From positions 7,390,036 through 7,454,035 of the forward strand of contig JAQFVV010006231.1 of assembly GCA_028023455.1 (NCBI GenBank): a stretch of DNA of 64,000 nucleotides. The letters are read 5' to 3'. This document shows, piece after piece, positions 27,801 through 42,800 of this stretch (position 1 is its first letter; each line of letters opens with the position of its first letter). Below the pieces are notes generated by a model. It did no database searches. It had not been told where the DNA came from and worked only from the letters and a program-made list of their open reading frames with translations. The stretch is from Epiperipatus broadwayi (Eukaryota; Onychophora; Udeonychophora; Euonychophora; Peripatidae). The position numbers were made by a program, and so were the translations under genes.

Positions 27801-30800
27801 TTTGATAAAATAAATTAGCACAGTAATTTAAATAATCATAAGTTGTAAAATAATGTTCCTTTGTGTTAATCTGAACATCAAATGGTTATTCATTGAAGGG
27901 AACAAAGGGTTGGACCAATAATTAAAAATAATAATAATCAAATAATATTCATTGATGTTAAATTAAGTTATTTATATTTTGTTATAATTTCTTTATCAAA
28001 TCCATATTAACTATAAATAAATTTGTCAAATATATATAATTTTAAATTAGAGACTATCGTTTGTACTTTCCCATATTCAGTTCTCAATTAGTAATCTATT
28101 CTAATACACATATATTCACACACACCCACACCCTCATACACTTATACATATTTACACATACCCGCACATTAAGTGATATTGATATATTCTGAATGACTAT
28201 GCAGATTCTTTGTAAGTTCAAAATCTGGGAATAATGGAAACTAAACATGACAAGAACGAGATGAATACATGGGTATAGTTTGACACATATTTGAGTGTTA
28301 ATACCTCATCTTCCAGGAATGAGCTCAAAATGGGCATGGGTATATATATTTAGAAACCCTAGGTAGACTCTTATCCACTTTGACAAACTAGCTAGTCCAC
28401 TATCATGTAAGGTCAAGACCCATTTCGTTACAATATATTCTATATTAATTTATAATTAATGTTATAATCATATGTGAATCTAAAATTATTATATACTCAT
28501 ATAATCCTTTACAGTAGATGACACTATCAATAATTATTATCATATATAAATTTTTAATTATACACATAAATAAACATGTTTTTAAAATAAACAAATAAAG
28601 AGAATACCAAAGATATCATTATTAATATGGTGTAGGACCAAAATTTTAATAAAGAATTATTATATATGGAATAGAATTGCATATGTTACTTATTTAAATT
28701 AAGTTATTAAGAAGGCTATGGCAGAAGTGTAAATTCTTATGTCTCTCAATATATTTATATGTTAGTGTTGTATGAATTGAAATAATCAACTTGGAAACAT
28801 GTGGGATACTCGGAAATAATGCTTGCACAGTAGAATGAATATTGATTCCAAAATGTTCAAATTGTCTGCAACTGTATGATTTCAGAAAACTAATGAGTAG
28901 ACCAAAAAGAATCATATGACATCACTGCCCAAATTACGATAGTACCACCATTCTGTTTCACTGTTTGGAAAGTAAAAATAATAATTCCTTTATCATTTGA
29001 TACACTTTTATCATTCACTGTCATTAAATTCATATGGTAATGAGCACTATTGTTTTGAAATAATAAATACTGTTTGTGAAACTTAAGAAAAAATTATTTT
29101 GGTAAAGACTAGATTATTCAGCATTTTTCTAATGACTTCTGCATTAATATGTTCCATTGTGATTTTATATTTTTGGCTATAATCTATCATAATGTCAACA
29201 GTTTCTTTCAATAAGCACTGATTTTGATAATGATTAATTCATGTAGGTTTTGTTATTTAGTTTATGCATGTCATTGCACTTGTAACTGTCAATCTTGAAA
29301 CATTAAACAATTCAATAGTTTTGAAAACTATACTTCAGCTAATCAGAAATCAATAACTTTGTTCTCTTTTAACTTAGATAAATCCAATTTTCTCTCATAT
29401 TTATAAAACTGATGTCATTATTCAGTTATCATTTATTACATTTAGGATTTTATATATAAAAAAAATGTTAGAATGCTATTTTTCATCTTTGTGCTAAATA
29501 AAATGAAAAATAATGCTATTATGACAGAGGACTTATTTATTTTGTCCAGATCTCTATTTATCACATAAAAGAATATATATAGCCATTCATTTCTAATATA
29601 CACATATAAATATATAATGTGTATACACACAAACACTCATATAAAATATATATATATATAAAATAACATTTTTACATTAACAAACTTTTCATACTGAACA
29701 GCATTCTCCATGGTATTATCACTGTAGTCTAGAGTGTCTTTCCAAGAGTGTAATAAAAATGCTAATCGTAGCTGCCTTGAAGTATGTTTTTCTAAAGCAT
29801 CTTTAATAGTGATGAAATTTTTTAAAGACTTTGACATCTTGCAGCCTGATATAGTTAAATGCCCGGAATGTAAAAAATACTGAACCCAGTTATTATTACC
29901 AAAATAGGCCTGAAATAAAACAAAAAAATGTCTGTTTATATAAAACTATATAAAAATATATACAAACACATAATTAAAAGACACATATACACATTATATT
30001 TACTAAAGATAAGAGAAATCAAAATAATACAGACTATCTTTTATTAACTAAGATAATTAACTATTTTAAAATATTTTGACCATAAATCAATATACAAAAA
30101 GTTTGATCATAAGAGTTTTTATTACCTCTGATTGAGCTATTTCATTATCATGATGAGGAAACTTCAAATCAATACCACCAGTATGAATATCAAGAGATTC
30201 GCCAAGAATACAGCTAGCCATTACAGAACATTCAATATGCCATCCTGGCCGTCCCTTAAAGTTTACATTAATAATAATAAAAAAATCTAAAATCTAAATG
30301 CATTTAAATATATATATAAAAAGTACATGAATAAGCTTAATTTGCACATATACATGCTGTCTTTGTTGCTTAAAATGTTTGAAAGAATGCTTATTCAAAT
30401 ATAAGTAATATTTAAAATACAAATTCTCTTGTATAATAATAAATATAAACAGAACAAAGGTAATAATTTATTTTTTCATATTTAAAATGTATTTGATTAC
30501 AAAAAAAAATTATTGTTAGTATCATAAAAATCAGACACTAATATTAAATAAGAAATCTTGAAACTATCATATATATAAACAAAGGTATAGCAAAATCAAA
30601 TTTGTATAGTACAGATGCCCCGAGATAAGAATAAAATTTGAAAAAAATATATATAAATATCAAAAACAAAATATGCTTTTTGATATAAAACTGTTATAAA
30701 TAGGTGTGTGTGTGGGTTTTTTTTTTGGTTGGGAAGGGAGGGGGTTCTTTTTGCAATATTTTACTGTCAGAATTGAATTCTGCTTATTATATTAATATTG

Positions 30801-33800
30801 TAAATAATATTTATTTTTATAAAGCGCAGTTTGAAATTAAATTGAAAGGCTGCAAACCTCTTGCGCTTATTCTTATCTGACAGCCAATCAGATATTATGA
30901 TGGCTGTCTGAATAACAATCAAACCGTAAACACAATATTGTGACATATTTTATGTATTAGTAAAACACTGATAATACACTTACTAAACTTTAATATAATG
31001 TTTATATATAATCAAAGCTAAAATATAGGTGGGCTCATTTACTGACAGTTAGTTTGCATATAGCTCTGAGGTCTTTCAGTACTTTCACATTAATTTAATT
31101 TATATCTTTCAATAAAATATCAATTCTGTATTATGTATTATTCCTATGAAATCTGAGTATATAAATAGACTAAAAGATGAAAAAACCAAACAAATTAATG
31201 TTAAGCATTAGTTCTACTTATTACGTGATAAATAAATCTGAATAAATAATAATTCAAAAAACAAAAGCATTTTTCAGAAAAACACGTTTGATTTTTTAAG
31301 TTTGCAAAATCAAATCCTATTCTAGTCTTTATTCAGTTGAAATTCAATATTATTAATTGGCTTTAGATCAAGAGTGCAAGAAGTAATGAGTTAGAATTAA
31401 AGACGTGCTAAATATGCTTACAAATTTCTTCTTAACGTTTTCATCGTGTCACATTCATTTATACATATTTTTAAAGTTGTTTCCATAGAAACATAGCATG
31501 AACAGTGGACAATAAGCTTTTTTTTTTTTTTGTATTTCATCAAGTGTTTCAATGATAAGCTTCAAAATATAACTCATATCTTAAACATAGCATTGGCAAT
31601 TGTAGATTGTACATTAATATCAATTTTGTTATAATTACCATAATCTTACAGATTTTTAGATTTGTAGATCAGCATCCAGACAATCTTCTCAACTGCTGAT
31701 AGAATTTATATGGAATTCAGTTGAAAATTGTTGTAATGACCCAAATAAATCTAACATTTTTTATAAGTATTACAGCAATTAAAGGCTATTTTTCTAAACC
31801 AAAAATTAAAAAAAATTATTTAGGCAACATCTCAGATCAATAAAGTGATCTAGAAGTAATTTCTATAAAAAAATCTACATCAAAACAGCAAATTATAAAG
31901 GAGAAATAAAGTTATTTGCTATAACTAAAGCTGAATATGATTTAATATGTTATATATTTTTTTAATCTGTATGTTTTTTATTATATTCTATTTCATTTTT
32001 TTTTTTGATGCTATAATTGGTGTATTTTTTAAAAAATATATTTGCTTTTATATGAATACATATCTTTTATTATTATTATCTAATGCTTTCTTGAATAGAC
32101 TATTTTAAATAAAGAGAAAAACGGATTTTTGTAATATGTAGACCATTGCACAGTGAAACCTTTCCAATAGTTTCTTATAGAGAAATAGTGAGAACTTGCC
32201 AATTGTCAGGTGGAAAGAGTTTGAATGGTTTTCTATTCTCGTTTTACTTTCTAGTTAAGAATAGCTAGATACCCAATTATTAACTAATAATGAATAGATA
32301 ATTAAAATTGGCTAAAGGCCATTCTAAACTTCTTGAAAAAAATTTTATTTGGCTTGAACTTGAACTCCTGTTCATAGACAGATATAATATCTCTATACTA
32401 TGAGATCCTTCTAAATAATTTTAAAGGGTATAGTTTTTAAGGCTTGTATCAATTGACAAAAATGATCCGCCTGATCTTGCATTTTCATGATAAAAATTGT
32501 AAACATTATAATCTGTCACACAATTTATAATTTATTTTTTATTATTACAAAAATATATTGGTAAAAATATATTGTAAATCTATTTCCTATTACTAAAAAA
32601 ATGTTAACAAATAATTGGGGGAAAAAATAAATAAAAATATTTAAAAAGTTATATCAAGTACAAATTATAGTGATTTTAAATAACTATTATTATTATTATT
32701 ATTAATATTACTGTTATTTACATCTTAAAAATCCTTAATTTTATATTAAGTATTAGTCTAAATACCTTTCCCCATGGAGAATCCCATGATGGTTCTCCTG
32801 GTTTGGATGCTTTCCATAATGCAAAATCATTAACATTTCCTTTTTCTCTTAAACGATCTTCTGAAATACTTAGATCACCTTTAATAAGAATTTAAATATA
32901 TTAATGACAATCTTCATACATTATTAAAGTATAAGTAAATTATGACTACCTTCATCTTCATTCACAAACAATTATGCAAGCACTATTTAAATAATATTAG
33001 AAGCTTCCTAATTACTAGTTTCTGAAGAAGTTATTTGTGAGTAGCTACATTACCCTAGCTAATGATTTAAAAATTACAAAAATTATAGTGTTTTGATACA
33101 CACCCATAACAGACATTATTTTGTATATTATTATAATTCTTAAGCTGATAATGTATAATTACACTGCAACTTGAGTTTAAAAGAAGATTTAACAATGATT
33201 TGCTATTTGACAATATTATTTGCTGGTGGCAGTAATAATTAAAAAAAAAAATAGGATGCTTAAAAAAAGCTGTTATTATCCAAGAATATCATAAGAAATG
33301 GTACATAAAGTCGAAAATCTTTCCAGAGAAGTCAGAAAAAATCAACAATATATGCTATTCATGAATTCATCAAGTGACTACATGGCACATTCTGCAAAAG
33401 TGAGTAACAATGAAAGAATTAAATTCTGAATGTTGTGAAAAATAACAAAAAAAAACCCATCAGAAATGATTTAATTAAAAGACAATAAAAACTGAATAAA
33501 AATCAAAGACACTACTGTACCGGTCGAAATTGTATGTTAACTCAACATGATTCACATCCTGGGTAAAAGTACTTCGAATCCAACCATACAAGAGATCAAA
33601 GATCAAGAATATTTATGGATTCTACCCTGTTTACCCACTCTCTAAATCTACCAACTAATTAACAACATTTTCGAGGCAAGCAATTAATCTTCTCTAAACT
33701 CCGGCCGGCAGCATCAACGGTGGAGCATGAGCCTCGACTAATTCTAATGTTTAACTCTAACATTTATTCTAATTACACCTATTCAAGAACTTAAAAATAG

Positions 33801-36800
33801 AAATGGTATGTGTGTGACCTTGAGTTATCAGATAGCAGCACAATAATGAAACCGAAACGCTAATTTTAGAATAAAATTAATGGAAACGAACCACAGGTAA
33901 TTAAATTCACATATATATTTAATAAAAACATCTTTATAATTCTTTAATGTCTTGCTGATTTATTTCATTGTTTGTTAACATCAGTTTTGATCATATCACT
34001 TATTATGCCTTGTGTAAGGGAATGCTATAGTTTATATGCCAATTCAAACAGATAAAATGATTAGTTCTATGGTAGACGCCCACTCACATATGTGATATAA
34101 GGGAAAAATATTTGACAGCCCTATTTAGAGTAACTTTAATATAAGTAAAAATTTATTCTAAGAGAGAAATAATTTGATCATATTTTTAGGAATTGGTTTC
34201 GAAGAGAGTGACACGCTTAAATGTAAACGGATTGCGATATTTGCAACATAAACTAATGTGATCCGCCATGATGTGCTCAGAAACAAAAGAAATTAATGAG
34301 ACCCAGCATTTGACATGACATAACCAGCACAGACTCGACTCCCCTGCCCTGTTTTAAAGACGCCAAGAAATAAAGACGAATGGTCTGCGCAATTAGCAAA
34401 CCTCAAGATATTTCAGGTGAGAGATCAGAAATCGCCGAGGCTTGCTAAGCTCAGCTTACCCCGGGTCTTCCTAATTTTGTTTTTCATATCCTGACCTACA
34501 TTTTTAGCCCATGAAATATCACGTTATAATTCTGATTTAGCAATCAAAGGACAAAACACGATCAAGCAAAGTGCTGGTAAAATACAAATATTGGAAAAAT
34601 AGATTTTAAAATCATTATATGAAAATTGTACTGAGCCACGAAAGATTATACTGATATTAAACGAATTGACTAAGATCGGATCAACACAAAATAAGCCTAA
34701 ATATTATTACAAATATCATTTCTCTGGCTGACATGCCTCTTTCTTCAAAACAAAATCCCACCAATATTTTAAATTTAACACTTGACACTCTCTCTTATTG
34801 TTTAGCAAGAAGAAACTTTCTAAACCCCCTTCCCTTTCATTCTTTTAAAATGAAATAATATAATTAAATAAAGTTTCATACTTGACCCAGCATCTTCCCC
34901 AAAACTAATCTATATACACATAAATATTTTCAAAATATATAAAGTAAAACAAAATTATTTCACCTCGACAAAAAGGGTGCTCCAAGTAATAATCATTTAG
35001 AGCCAAAAAGTTATTTATTTACCAATAGACGTTGGTCGGGAAATAGGAAGCAAAATTATTTAATTATAAAACTTTTCTCGAGATGGAACAAATTGGCATA
35101 TAGAAATCATTTTAAATCAGACATTTATAAATCTTTAACAAATACATTCATAGGTAAATAATAAATATCTTTCTAAACTGCTTTAAGAGAAAAGTTTTGC
35201 ATTAATAGAGGCATAATTTTAAGACAGACAGAGTTAGAGCAGAGACATTAAATTTAAATTTATAGCAAGTCAAGATTACAGAGTTTAGTTAATAAAACAT
35301 TTACATTTAATTGGGAGAATTTCATTTAAGAAGACATTTAGTTGTAGTGAAATTAAATTATAAAGTCAACTGGAATTTAAAAAATAAATCAGGCAGTTAG
35401 AAATGAACAAATGGAAAAAATATTACCTAACTTATTCAGAGTCCTTTTTGGGAATCTAGGTCCACGACGAAATACGAATTTGGAGTGGTCTTTCATTATT
35501 TCTGCATGGGCATAGCTAGCTATAAATTTGATTTAAGAGTTCAACAGTTCGCAGTGCAAAATTCAAACATTTGACGAAGTTTCTCCGGCTCTATGGTACT
35601 TTGGCGATCATACTTGGGACAATGGAAAAATGGGCAGGTTAAAGACCATTCACCCCATTACCATGCTTCTACACATATCTATATTTGTTTTAAAACTAAA
35701 GCCGGTGTGAATTTGCCTTGCAGTGACTGAACGAATCTATGACTGGCTGAGTGCTATTGTTCTCATGGGCTATTTATACATTTTCAGAATACTTTTTGAA
35801 AATTCCCCTTTTTCATTCGCCCAAGGCCAAGTGGATATATAAAATTCAGGCGACCGTAATCATCGATCTAAAATATTTTTGTATTGTATTCTCTCCCAAT
35901 AAACCCAATGATTTTATTGTTTCAAATCTATTTTAAATTTTATATAGATTTGAAGAATTTTTCTTTCAAATATCTTTTCGGTTTTACTTTTAATTTAATT
36001 AGAAATTCCATTACTATTTTGTTAATGGACTTTCTTTTGTTTTACACTAAATAATGTTATCAGGGTTTATCGCAAAAATAAATTGACTTTAAAAAAAAAT
36101 AGAATATTAAAAATTTATTTATTGATTTTTATAAAAGTTTCTGTTTATAATTATATATATATATGTATTTGCGCATATATATATATCTGGGCCCCTTCAA
36201 TATTTATAATTAAAATTTTAAATAGAAAATTTTGATATTTTATTCACTTATTAACTGGTCTAGAAATTGAATGTATACAAGATGGCAGACAGAAAGTTTT
36301 ATAAATATTGTTACACGCGTGGATCTGGTTCGATCCAAGTTTAGAAATCTAGAAAGATGTGAAGTGTGGATCTGACCTACAGATCCATTGCTTCACTACA
36401 GAATAATGTTGCTTCTGCTTGTCTGATTCATATTTATGGAAATATGTTAATGGCATTATGTAACATTTCTGTTAAAAAAATCAAAGATGATTGCATTTAG
36501 CTTACTAAATCCAATAAAATATGTACTTGCTTCAGATATATATACCTGTAATAATATATATTCATAACTTTTTTTCAAAAATATCTATAATTGAAAAGTG
36601 AAAATAACTACCTCCCATTGAATTATGTAATATTCATGGTTTTTGATATTACATAATAACTCAGTAAGAGGTAGTGGTAGTTATTTCTATTTTTTTAATT
36701 ATATACATACATTATAAGCAAGTTAACTTGGGTTGATACTTCTAGCATTTTTCAACTATCAAAGTATTAGTAGAACAATGTAATAGGAGTAAATATCAGA

Positions 36801-39800
36801 TAAGTTTTATGCAACAATTATTTTACTTGAATGATATCAAACTGGCCAAAAATTATTGATATTACTACTTACGTCCATTAGTTAAATCAAGATTTGCAAA
36901 AAATTAATTGTCAATGAAAATAGTGAACTCAAGAAACTTTAAGACAGGAGGAGAATTGATGAAGAAATTCTATGACAAGTGATTTGCTTTAAATATAACT
37001 AATATGATATACTCTTTCTTTTTCAGTAATAATTGATTTTATTATGGTACTATATTTGAGGTATTTAGTATATGTCTACACACATACCAATGGCAAAACT
37101 AGTGGGAAAATGAAATGTTAGTTAAGCAATGATCTTGTTTCATTATGATTTTTCTTCTTCTTCAATTACTACAATAAAAACTCATTTTTTTGGTTTTAAT
37201 TTCACATGGAGCAAAAAAAATTATTAATTAAATTTCATATAATCTTTATTTTGTTTCATCTTTTTTTTTAATTTTAAATTAAGTTGAAATTGCCTTAAAT
37301 GTCAAGTTTAAATAGATTTACATTCAAATAAATAAAAAAATATTTCAAAACAAACTTTTTTTAAAAATAATTTTCTAATTGAGTTTATTAAAACAAAAAT
37401 GTAATGCACCTACTTTTTTTTAAAAAAGACCTAATAAAAATTACATTATATAAAATTTAACATACATTTTAAAAATTATTTTAAAATTTAAAAAAAAAGT
37501 ATATTTTAGATGCTATAAATTAATATTTTTCATTACTTATTTATAAATTAATGTGGAAAATTAAGCTAAAACTGTTATTAATATACATGAATACTCAACG
37601 CATATATATATTCAAAGATAATTTAGTAATCATTATTAACCTTCTCCTTCTTGCAAAGCTCTGCTATCTCCAAATGCTTCTGGTACTAATTTTGCATAAT
37701 AGTGATCTTCAGAAGAATCAAATACCATAGTATTAAAATACACAGAACCATTAGATTCATAACTAAAAACAAATAAAGATAGAATTTAATAATAATAATA
37801 TTCAATGAAATATTTATAAAAGTAAAAGTAATTAGAAATACAATAATTTTATACAGAATAAAACTGTTGCAATAATAAAGATTTTTGTCAAACTACAAGT
37901 ATAAACATTTTGAAATTAATAACAAACACATACTATGCAGGAAAAAAAATTGCTAATAAAAAAAAAAAGATTAAAACTTAAAATCATTTGTCATCTAAGT
38001 GATTATTAACGATAATACAGAAGTTTAAAGTAAATCTAGCAATATTCACTTCAATATACAGAATTAAAGCATTTATATATATAATAGATTTTTCAATAAT
38101 ATAAAATGAGTTAGCATTGCCAAAAACACATTAGGTTAATTATTAAAAATATTTTTTCTTCATGTTGTATATATTAGTGCTATAATTGATATTATATAAA
38201 TGTAAAATACAATACCCGTTATAAAATATATACACCTGGGTCTCGTTTTATGCGGTAGATAGGTTCCACAGAAAACCCACATTAAAAAAATCACACACAA
38301 AGACTTAATTTACCTTGAAAAATGGGGGATAGGAGTTGTAATTTTCAGAATTCGCATAAAAGTAAAGCATCAAAGAAAAATTACTTTAAAATTTGCATTA
38401 AAAAAAGAAGCAAATAAAGTATGACTAATAAAAAATTTCAAATATTTGAAAAAAATTAATATAAGACAAACTTTTTTTACTTTTTTTATTAACTATAATA
38501 TTTAATTTTACATTTTTCATACATATTTTAATCATTACCGCTAGCGTTCGTTTGTAAACTGGAAAGAAATCAGATTCGATGTGATGTATTGTAGCTTCTC
38601 CTTAAACGAAGTCAAGAATCTCTCAGCAATTATGCCCAGAGAAACCTGTTAGCCACTTTATTTTTATTCGTGATGTGATGTACAATTAGCGCCACTTTCA
38701 GTCTTATGCTGTGTTAATGGTTTTCTGTTTCTATATTTAAAAAATGAGATTGATATCAAAACAAAAAGATTATACATTATCAATAGAAAGATTATTTTCA
38801 GTTTATAAAATCTTCATTTTTTATTTTAAAAATCTAAAAGATTATTTATTTCTGTTATATATAACAAAATATACATTTTAAAAGTTTAATTTTTTTTAAT
38901 ATTTATTGAAATATTTTTATATGTAAGTATAAATCTATTATTATTATTATTTACTCATTAGTATAAGTAGGCTATTTATATAAAAGCGAAGATTCTAAAT
39001 ACAGCTTATGGCCATATTAACGTAAGCTGCTAATATAATATTATATTTTTGAAAAAAAAAAAAAGTATTTCAAGTGAAAATAAGTTATTAATAATTTAAA
39101 TTTCTTGATATCTAATAAATATAGTGAAATATGCAAGATATTAAGAAGAAACATGAATCACATAACTTCAAAATCGCATTAAAATAATCCGCATAAAACG
39201 AGACCCAGGTGTATATAAAAAAAAAAAAAAATTAACAGTAAATACAATATTATAGTCTAAATTCTTTTGTAGTGCTTTTGATTATGTGATAATCCTTGTC
39301 AGCTTTAACTGAATTTCAAATTTTTAAAACTTAATGTTACGTATATTTCCATAAGCTGTGTATGGCCGTATCCATCAAAGTTCAAAAGACAGTCTTTCAA
39401 ACTATAAATGATTTTTCAAGCATACATCGAATGTAAAATTTCATTGCAAATATAAGATTTCAATATATATTTACATGTTCAAATAAATAACATCTAAACA
39501 GATTATATAACAATAATTATATTAAAGCTTTTTCCAATATTTCATTATCCTCATTAGTGTCTGAACATTCTTATACATATTAATGTGAGATACAATAGCT
39601 TTTTAAACAAAGTCAAAAGTTTTAGCTAAATTAACAACATTCCTTCTAAAAAACATTACATAACACAATAACCTCATCTATTTCCCCCTCATTAACTACT
39701 TATATTTCCAACTCTGATTATTATTATTTTTCTCTCTTATCCCATTTTAATAAAAGTTGTTTTCTAATTCCACTATGTTACTTTTTTTATAAAGATCTAA

Positions 39801-42800
39801 AAAAAAAATCATACAATTTCTACCTCTTTCACTTCCTTTAATTTTATATTTTTCTCTTTTCCACACATTTTATCTTGGTTCTCTTTTAAGATTTTACATT
39901 CCAAAAATAAGTGTTCAGTACTGTCTTTGCCATCAACACATACACTGCATGTACATTTTAATTAATTTTAAATTTTTTAATAATTTCACTATAGTTTTGT
40001 ATATGTATGAATTAATAATAATAACAAAATATATTCATATAATTCTATTTTTTCAAAATTTGTAATTTTTCGTAAATAACTTTATCTCTTAAACTCTTAA
40101 CAATTTCTAAAAAAAACTTTAACTGAAACAATTTTAAATTGTCATACATTATCATTCTATCTCCCTTTATGAGCATCTTTAAAAACTACATATTATAATT
40201 TTTAACTTATAAATACTTATTTAATTAATAAAGAACATTTTTATAAAATTAGTGTCTTCAAAGCCAAATTTTATTTAAAGATGGCCTAATATTTTTAATT
40301 AAGATAGCTTCTTTAATATTTCTATCTCTTCTATTGTTAGTATAATTAATTCATCTTTATATTAAATTTATGTCCTGCCATCTATTTAATAATTGCAATA
40401 CATATTTAGGAAAATATTTCAAAATGAATATATAAAAAAAATTTTTTTAAAGGTAGACAACTTTAGATAATGCTAATAATGTTAATAAATCACAACAGTT
40501 TTTAATAAATTGAGTATTTTTTTAAAAAAATATTGAATTTAAGAATGTATCTTTTATTAAATTAGATATTGTTAGTATGTATACTAATATTGAACCAGAA
40601 ATTGCTATTAATAAGGCCATTGAATTATATATAATAGATAAAGAAATTAAATTAAAAATTGAAATTTATCAATTATGTGAAATATTGATGATTTGTTATA
40701 AAGATGTAGTTTTTTATCAAGAATTGGGGGGGGGGGGGGCCCCCCGCCCCTCTCACAGGGGGTGGGGGGGGGGGGGTGGGTTGGCTGCTGGTTTGTTTTT
40801 AAAAAAAAAAAAAAAATATATTTTTAAATATAAAAATATTTTATATATAAAAAAAAATTATTATTAAAAAAAATAATAGTGGGGTGGTTGGAGTTTTTTT
40901 ATTTATATAAATAATATTTTTTTTTAAAAAAAAAAAAATTAATTTTAATTTCATTATTTTTTGATATTGAATGGCAATAAGAAAAAAACAAATAATTATT
41001 TAAAGTACATTAACAGTAATGAGGGAAAAACTTTATTGGCTTAACGTTTTCGAGAATTCATGCCTCATATTCATAGCTGAAGGCTATGAATATGAGGCAT
41101 GGATCCTCGAAAACGTTAAGCCAATAAACTTTAATATGAATTTATATCTTCTCTATTAACAATTATAAATAAGTGTTTTTTGCTACATAATATTGAGAAG
41201 TAAAACTATATTTATTAAATTTACTATATTCTAGCACGTGTGCGGTGCAACTGTTCCCAAAAGCTATTAATATAAAATAGATAACTAAAAACAATCGAGC
41301 TGAGCGCTTTCAAAGAATCTTGCCTTCATAATCATAGCTTGCTACTACATTTAATGATATGCAAATATGCTAATTCCATTTCTTCGATAAAGCATAGCAC
41401 GTGTCCTTCCTATTTATGACATCCTTGTCTCGTGAGATGAAGAAGGCCTCTGATTTTTCTTTTAAGGTCATGTCTCTCTCTACACACGATTGTGGGATTG
41501 TCTGAAATGCACTCGTGGTGACTTGTGCTCTGGTGCTGACAGAAAACTGAATAGGTGGAAGAATCGTTGAGAGCTCTATTGTATGAGTATGTTGTGCTAG
41601 AATATATATATTTCCCAAAAGTAAAAAATTATTTGACTTAAATTTACTATAGAAAAAAAAAAGATAATATAATTAATTATATGAATATTAAAATAAAAAA
41701 TAATTAGTAATTAAAACTTCTGTTTATAAAAAAAAAAGTTCTATGGTCAATTAAATAATTAGTTTGCAGATATTGATAATAATAATAAAGTTAATATTAA
41801 AAAACAATAGAAGTTATAGAACAATTAAGGTTCAAATGGTGATTTATTATAAAAAAAATAAATTGAAATTATGAAATCTCACTGTATAATAAATGACTAC
41901 CTTAATTATATTATTAATAGATTATTTTGAGATAAAAATATTGAAAAAATAATAAGGGAGATAAAATAATTTATACTGGTTTTAATGTTTCTAAATAGTT
42001 TTTGTATTAAAATTAAGAAGTTTTTTAATATAATTAAAAAAATATATAAATATTTGTCCAGTTTATAAAAAAAAAAAGTCTAAATTTGTTGATAAATAAT
42101 AATAAAAATAATTTTTTGGAAATAATGAATTCAGTTTATATTTTAATGTTTAGATTGTTTTAGGGATAATAAAAAAAAAGTATCACAAGATTAAAGCAAA
42201 ATTTATGATAAAAATTTTGCAATTTATGAACATATAAAACAATTTAAGCATAAAAATTTTAAAATAAAAATGTTTGAATGTATAAAAATCATATTATGAG
42301 AAAATTAGAAAAGATTGTTTATATCAGAGAAATAAAATCTTTAATGGATTTTTAGTTGAAAAAAGTAATAGATTTGTAAAATCTTTAATGAGTAGATTTT
42401 TAGTTTAAAAAAAGTAAGATTTGTTGATAAGTAAAAATTTAAAGATAAAGTTTAATGGTAAGATATACAATTAGTAATTAAGGAGAAGAAATGTTTTGGA
42501 TTATTTGGTATGCAAAAAAAAAATTGTTCTAATTAAGAAGGAAACTTGATAGTTAAATTTTATAGATAATTAAAGTTGCGAGTTTTTTAAAGAATGTTTT
42601 TGTATAAAGTAAATACGAGTCGTTAGAGAGAATAATTTTTTAAAGTAGATATATTTTTCTTTTTGAATGTATAAGGACTGTATATTTTTAATTTAAAATT
42701 TTTTTTGCATTGAATTAATATGAAATTTTTTTTTTTTAAAAAAAAAAAAGTTTATTAGCATTTTTTTGTGAAAAATTATGACACATTTGGCAATCGCATG

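Larger units (their letters stand above)
19540..29675 (-). other. CARS1 intron, 10.1 kb, transposon-rich
   Basis: Longest intron of the gene. It holds the SINE-like repeat at 19.7-20.2 kb, a minus-strand LINE remnant (about 21.6-23.2 kb), a plus-strand LINE remnant (about 23.6-25.1 kb) broken by a hammerhead-family insert, the 338-bp-monomer element, and an (ATTT)n tract near 27367-27395. The stretch 27400-29670 is AT-rich with nothing recognised. Confidence 0.65.
29910..37640 (-). other. CARS1 introns 29910-30125, 30255-32765 and 32879-37640
   Basis: These flank the catalytic-core exons. Mostly AT-rich. Less AT-biased islands at about 33530-33770, 34200-34500 and 35430-35900 contain no ORF or domain I recognise and may be old LTR or SINE debris. 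A perfect Pol III B-box-like GGTTCGATCC near 36328 follows a weak A-box-like TGGCAGACAG, a possible small SINE. A hairpin lies at 36601-36686. Confidence 0.5.

Noticed and set aside
29637-29837. Stand-alone ORF starting MSKSLKNF
   Set aside because: This is the inside of the CARS KMSKS exon. The Met is the M of KMSKS, and the ORF runs past the donor into intron sequence.
30615-30890. MITE suggested by AGATAAGAATAA and its complement
   Set aside because: Only 12 bp of inverted identity in AT-rich DNA, with no end structure or target duplication.
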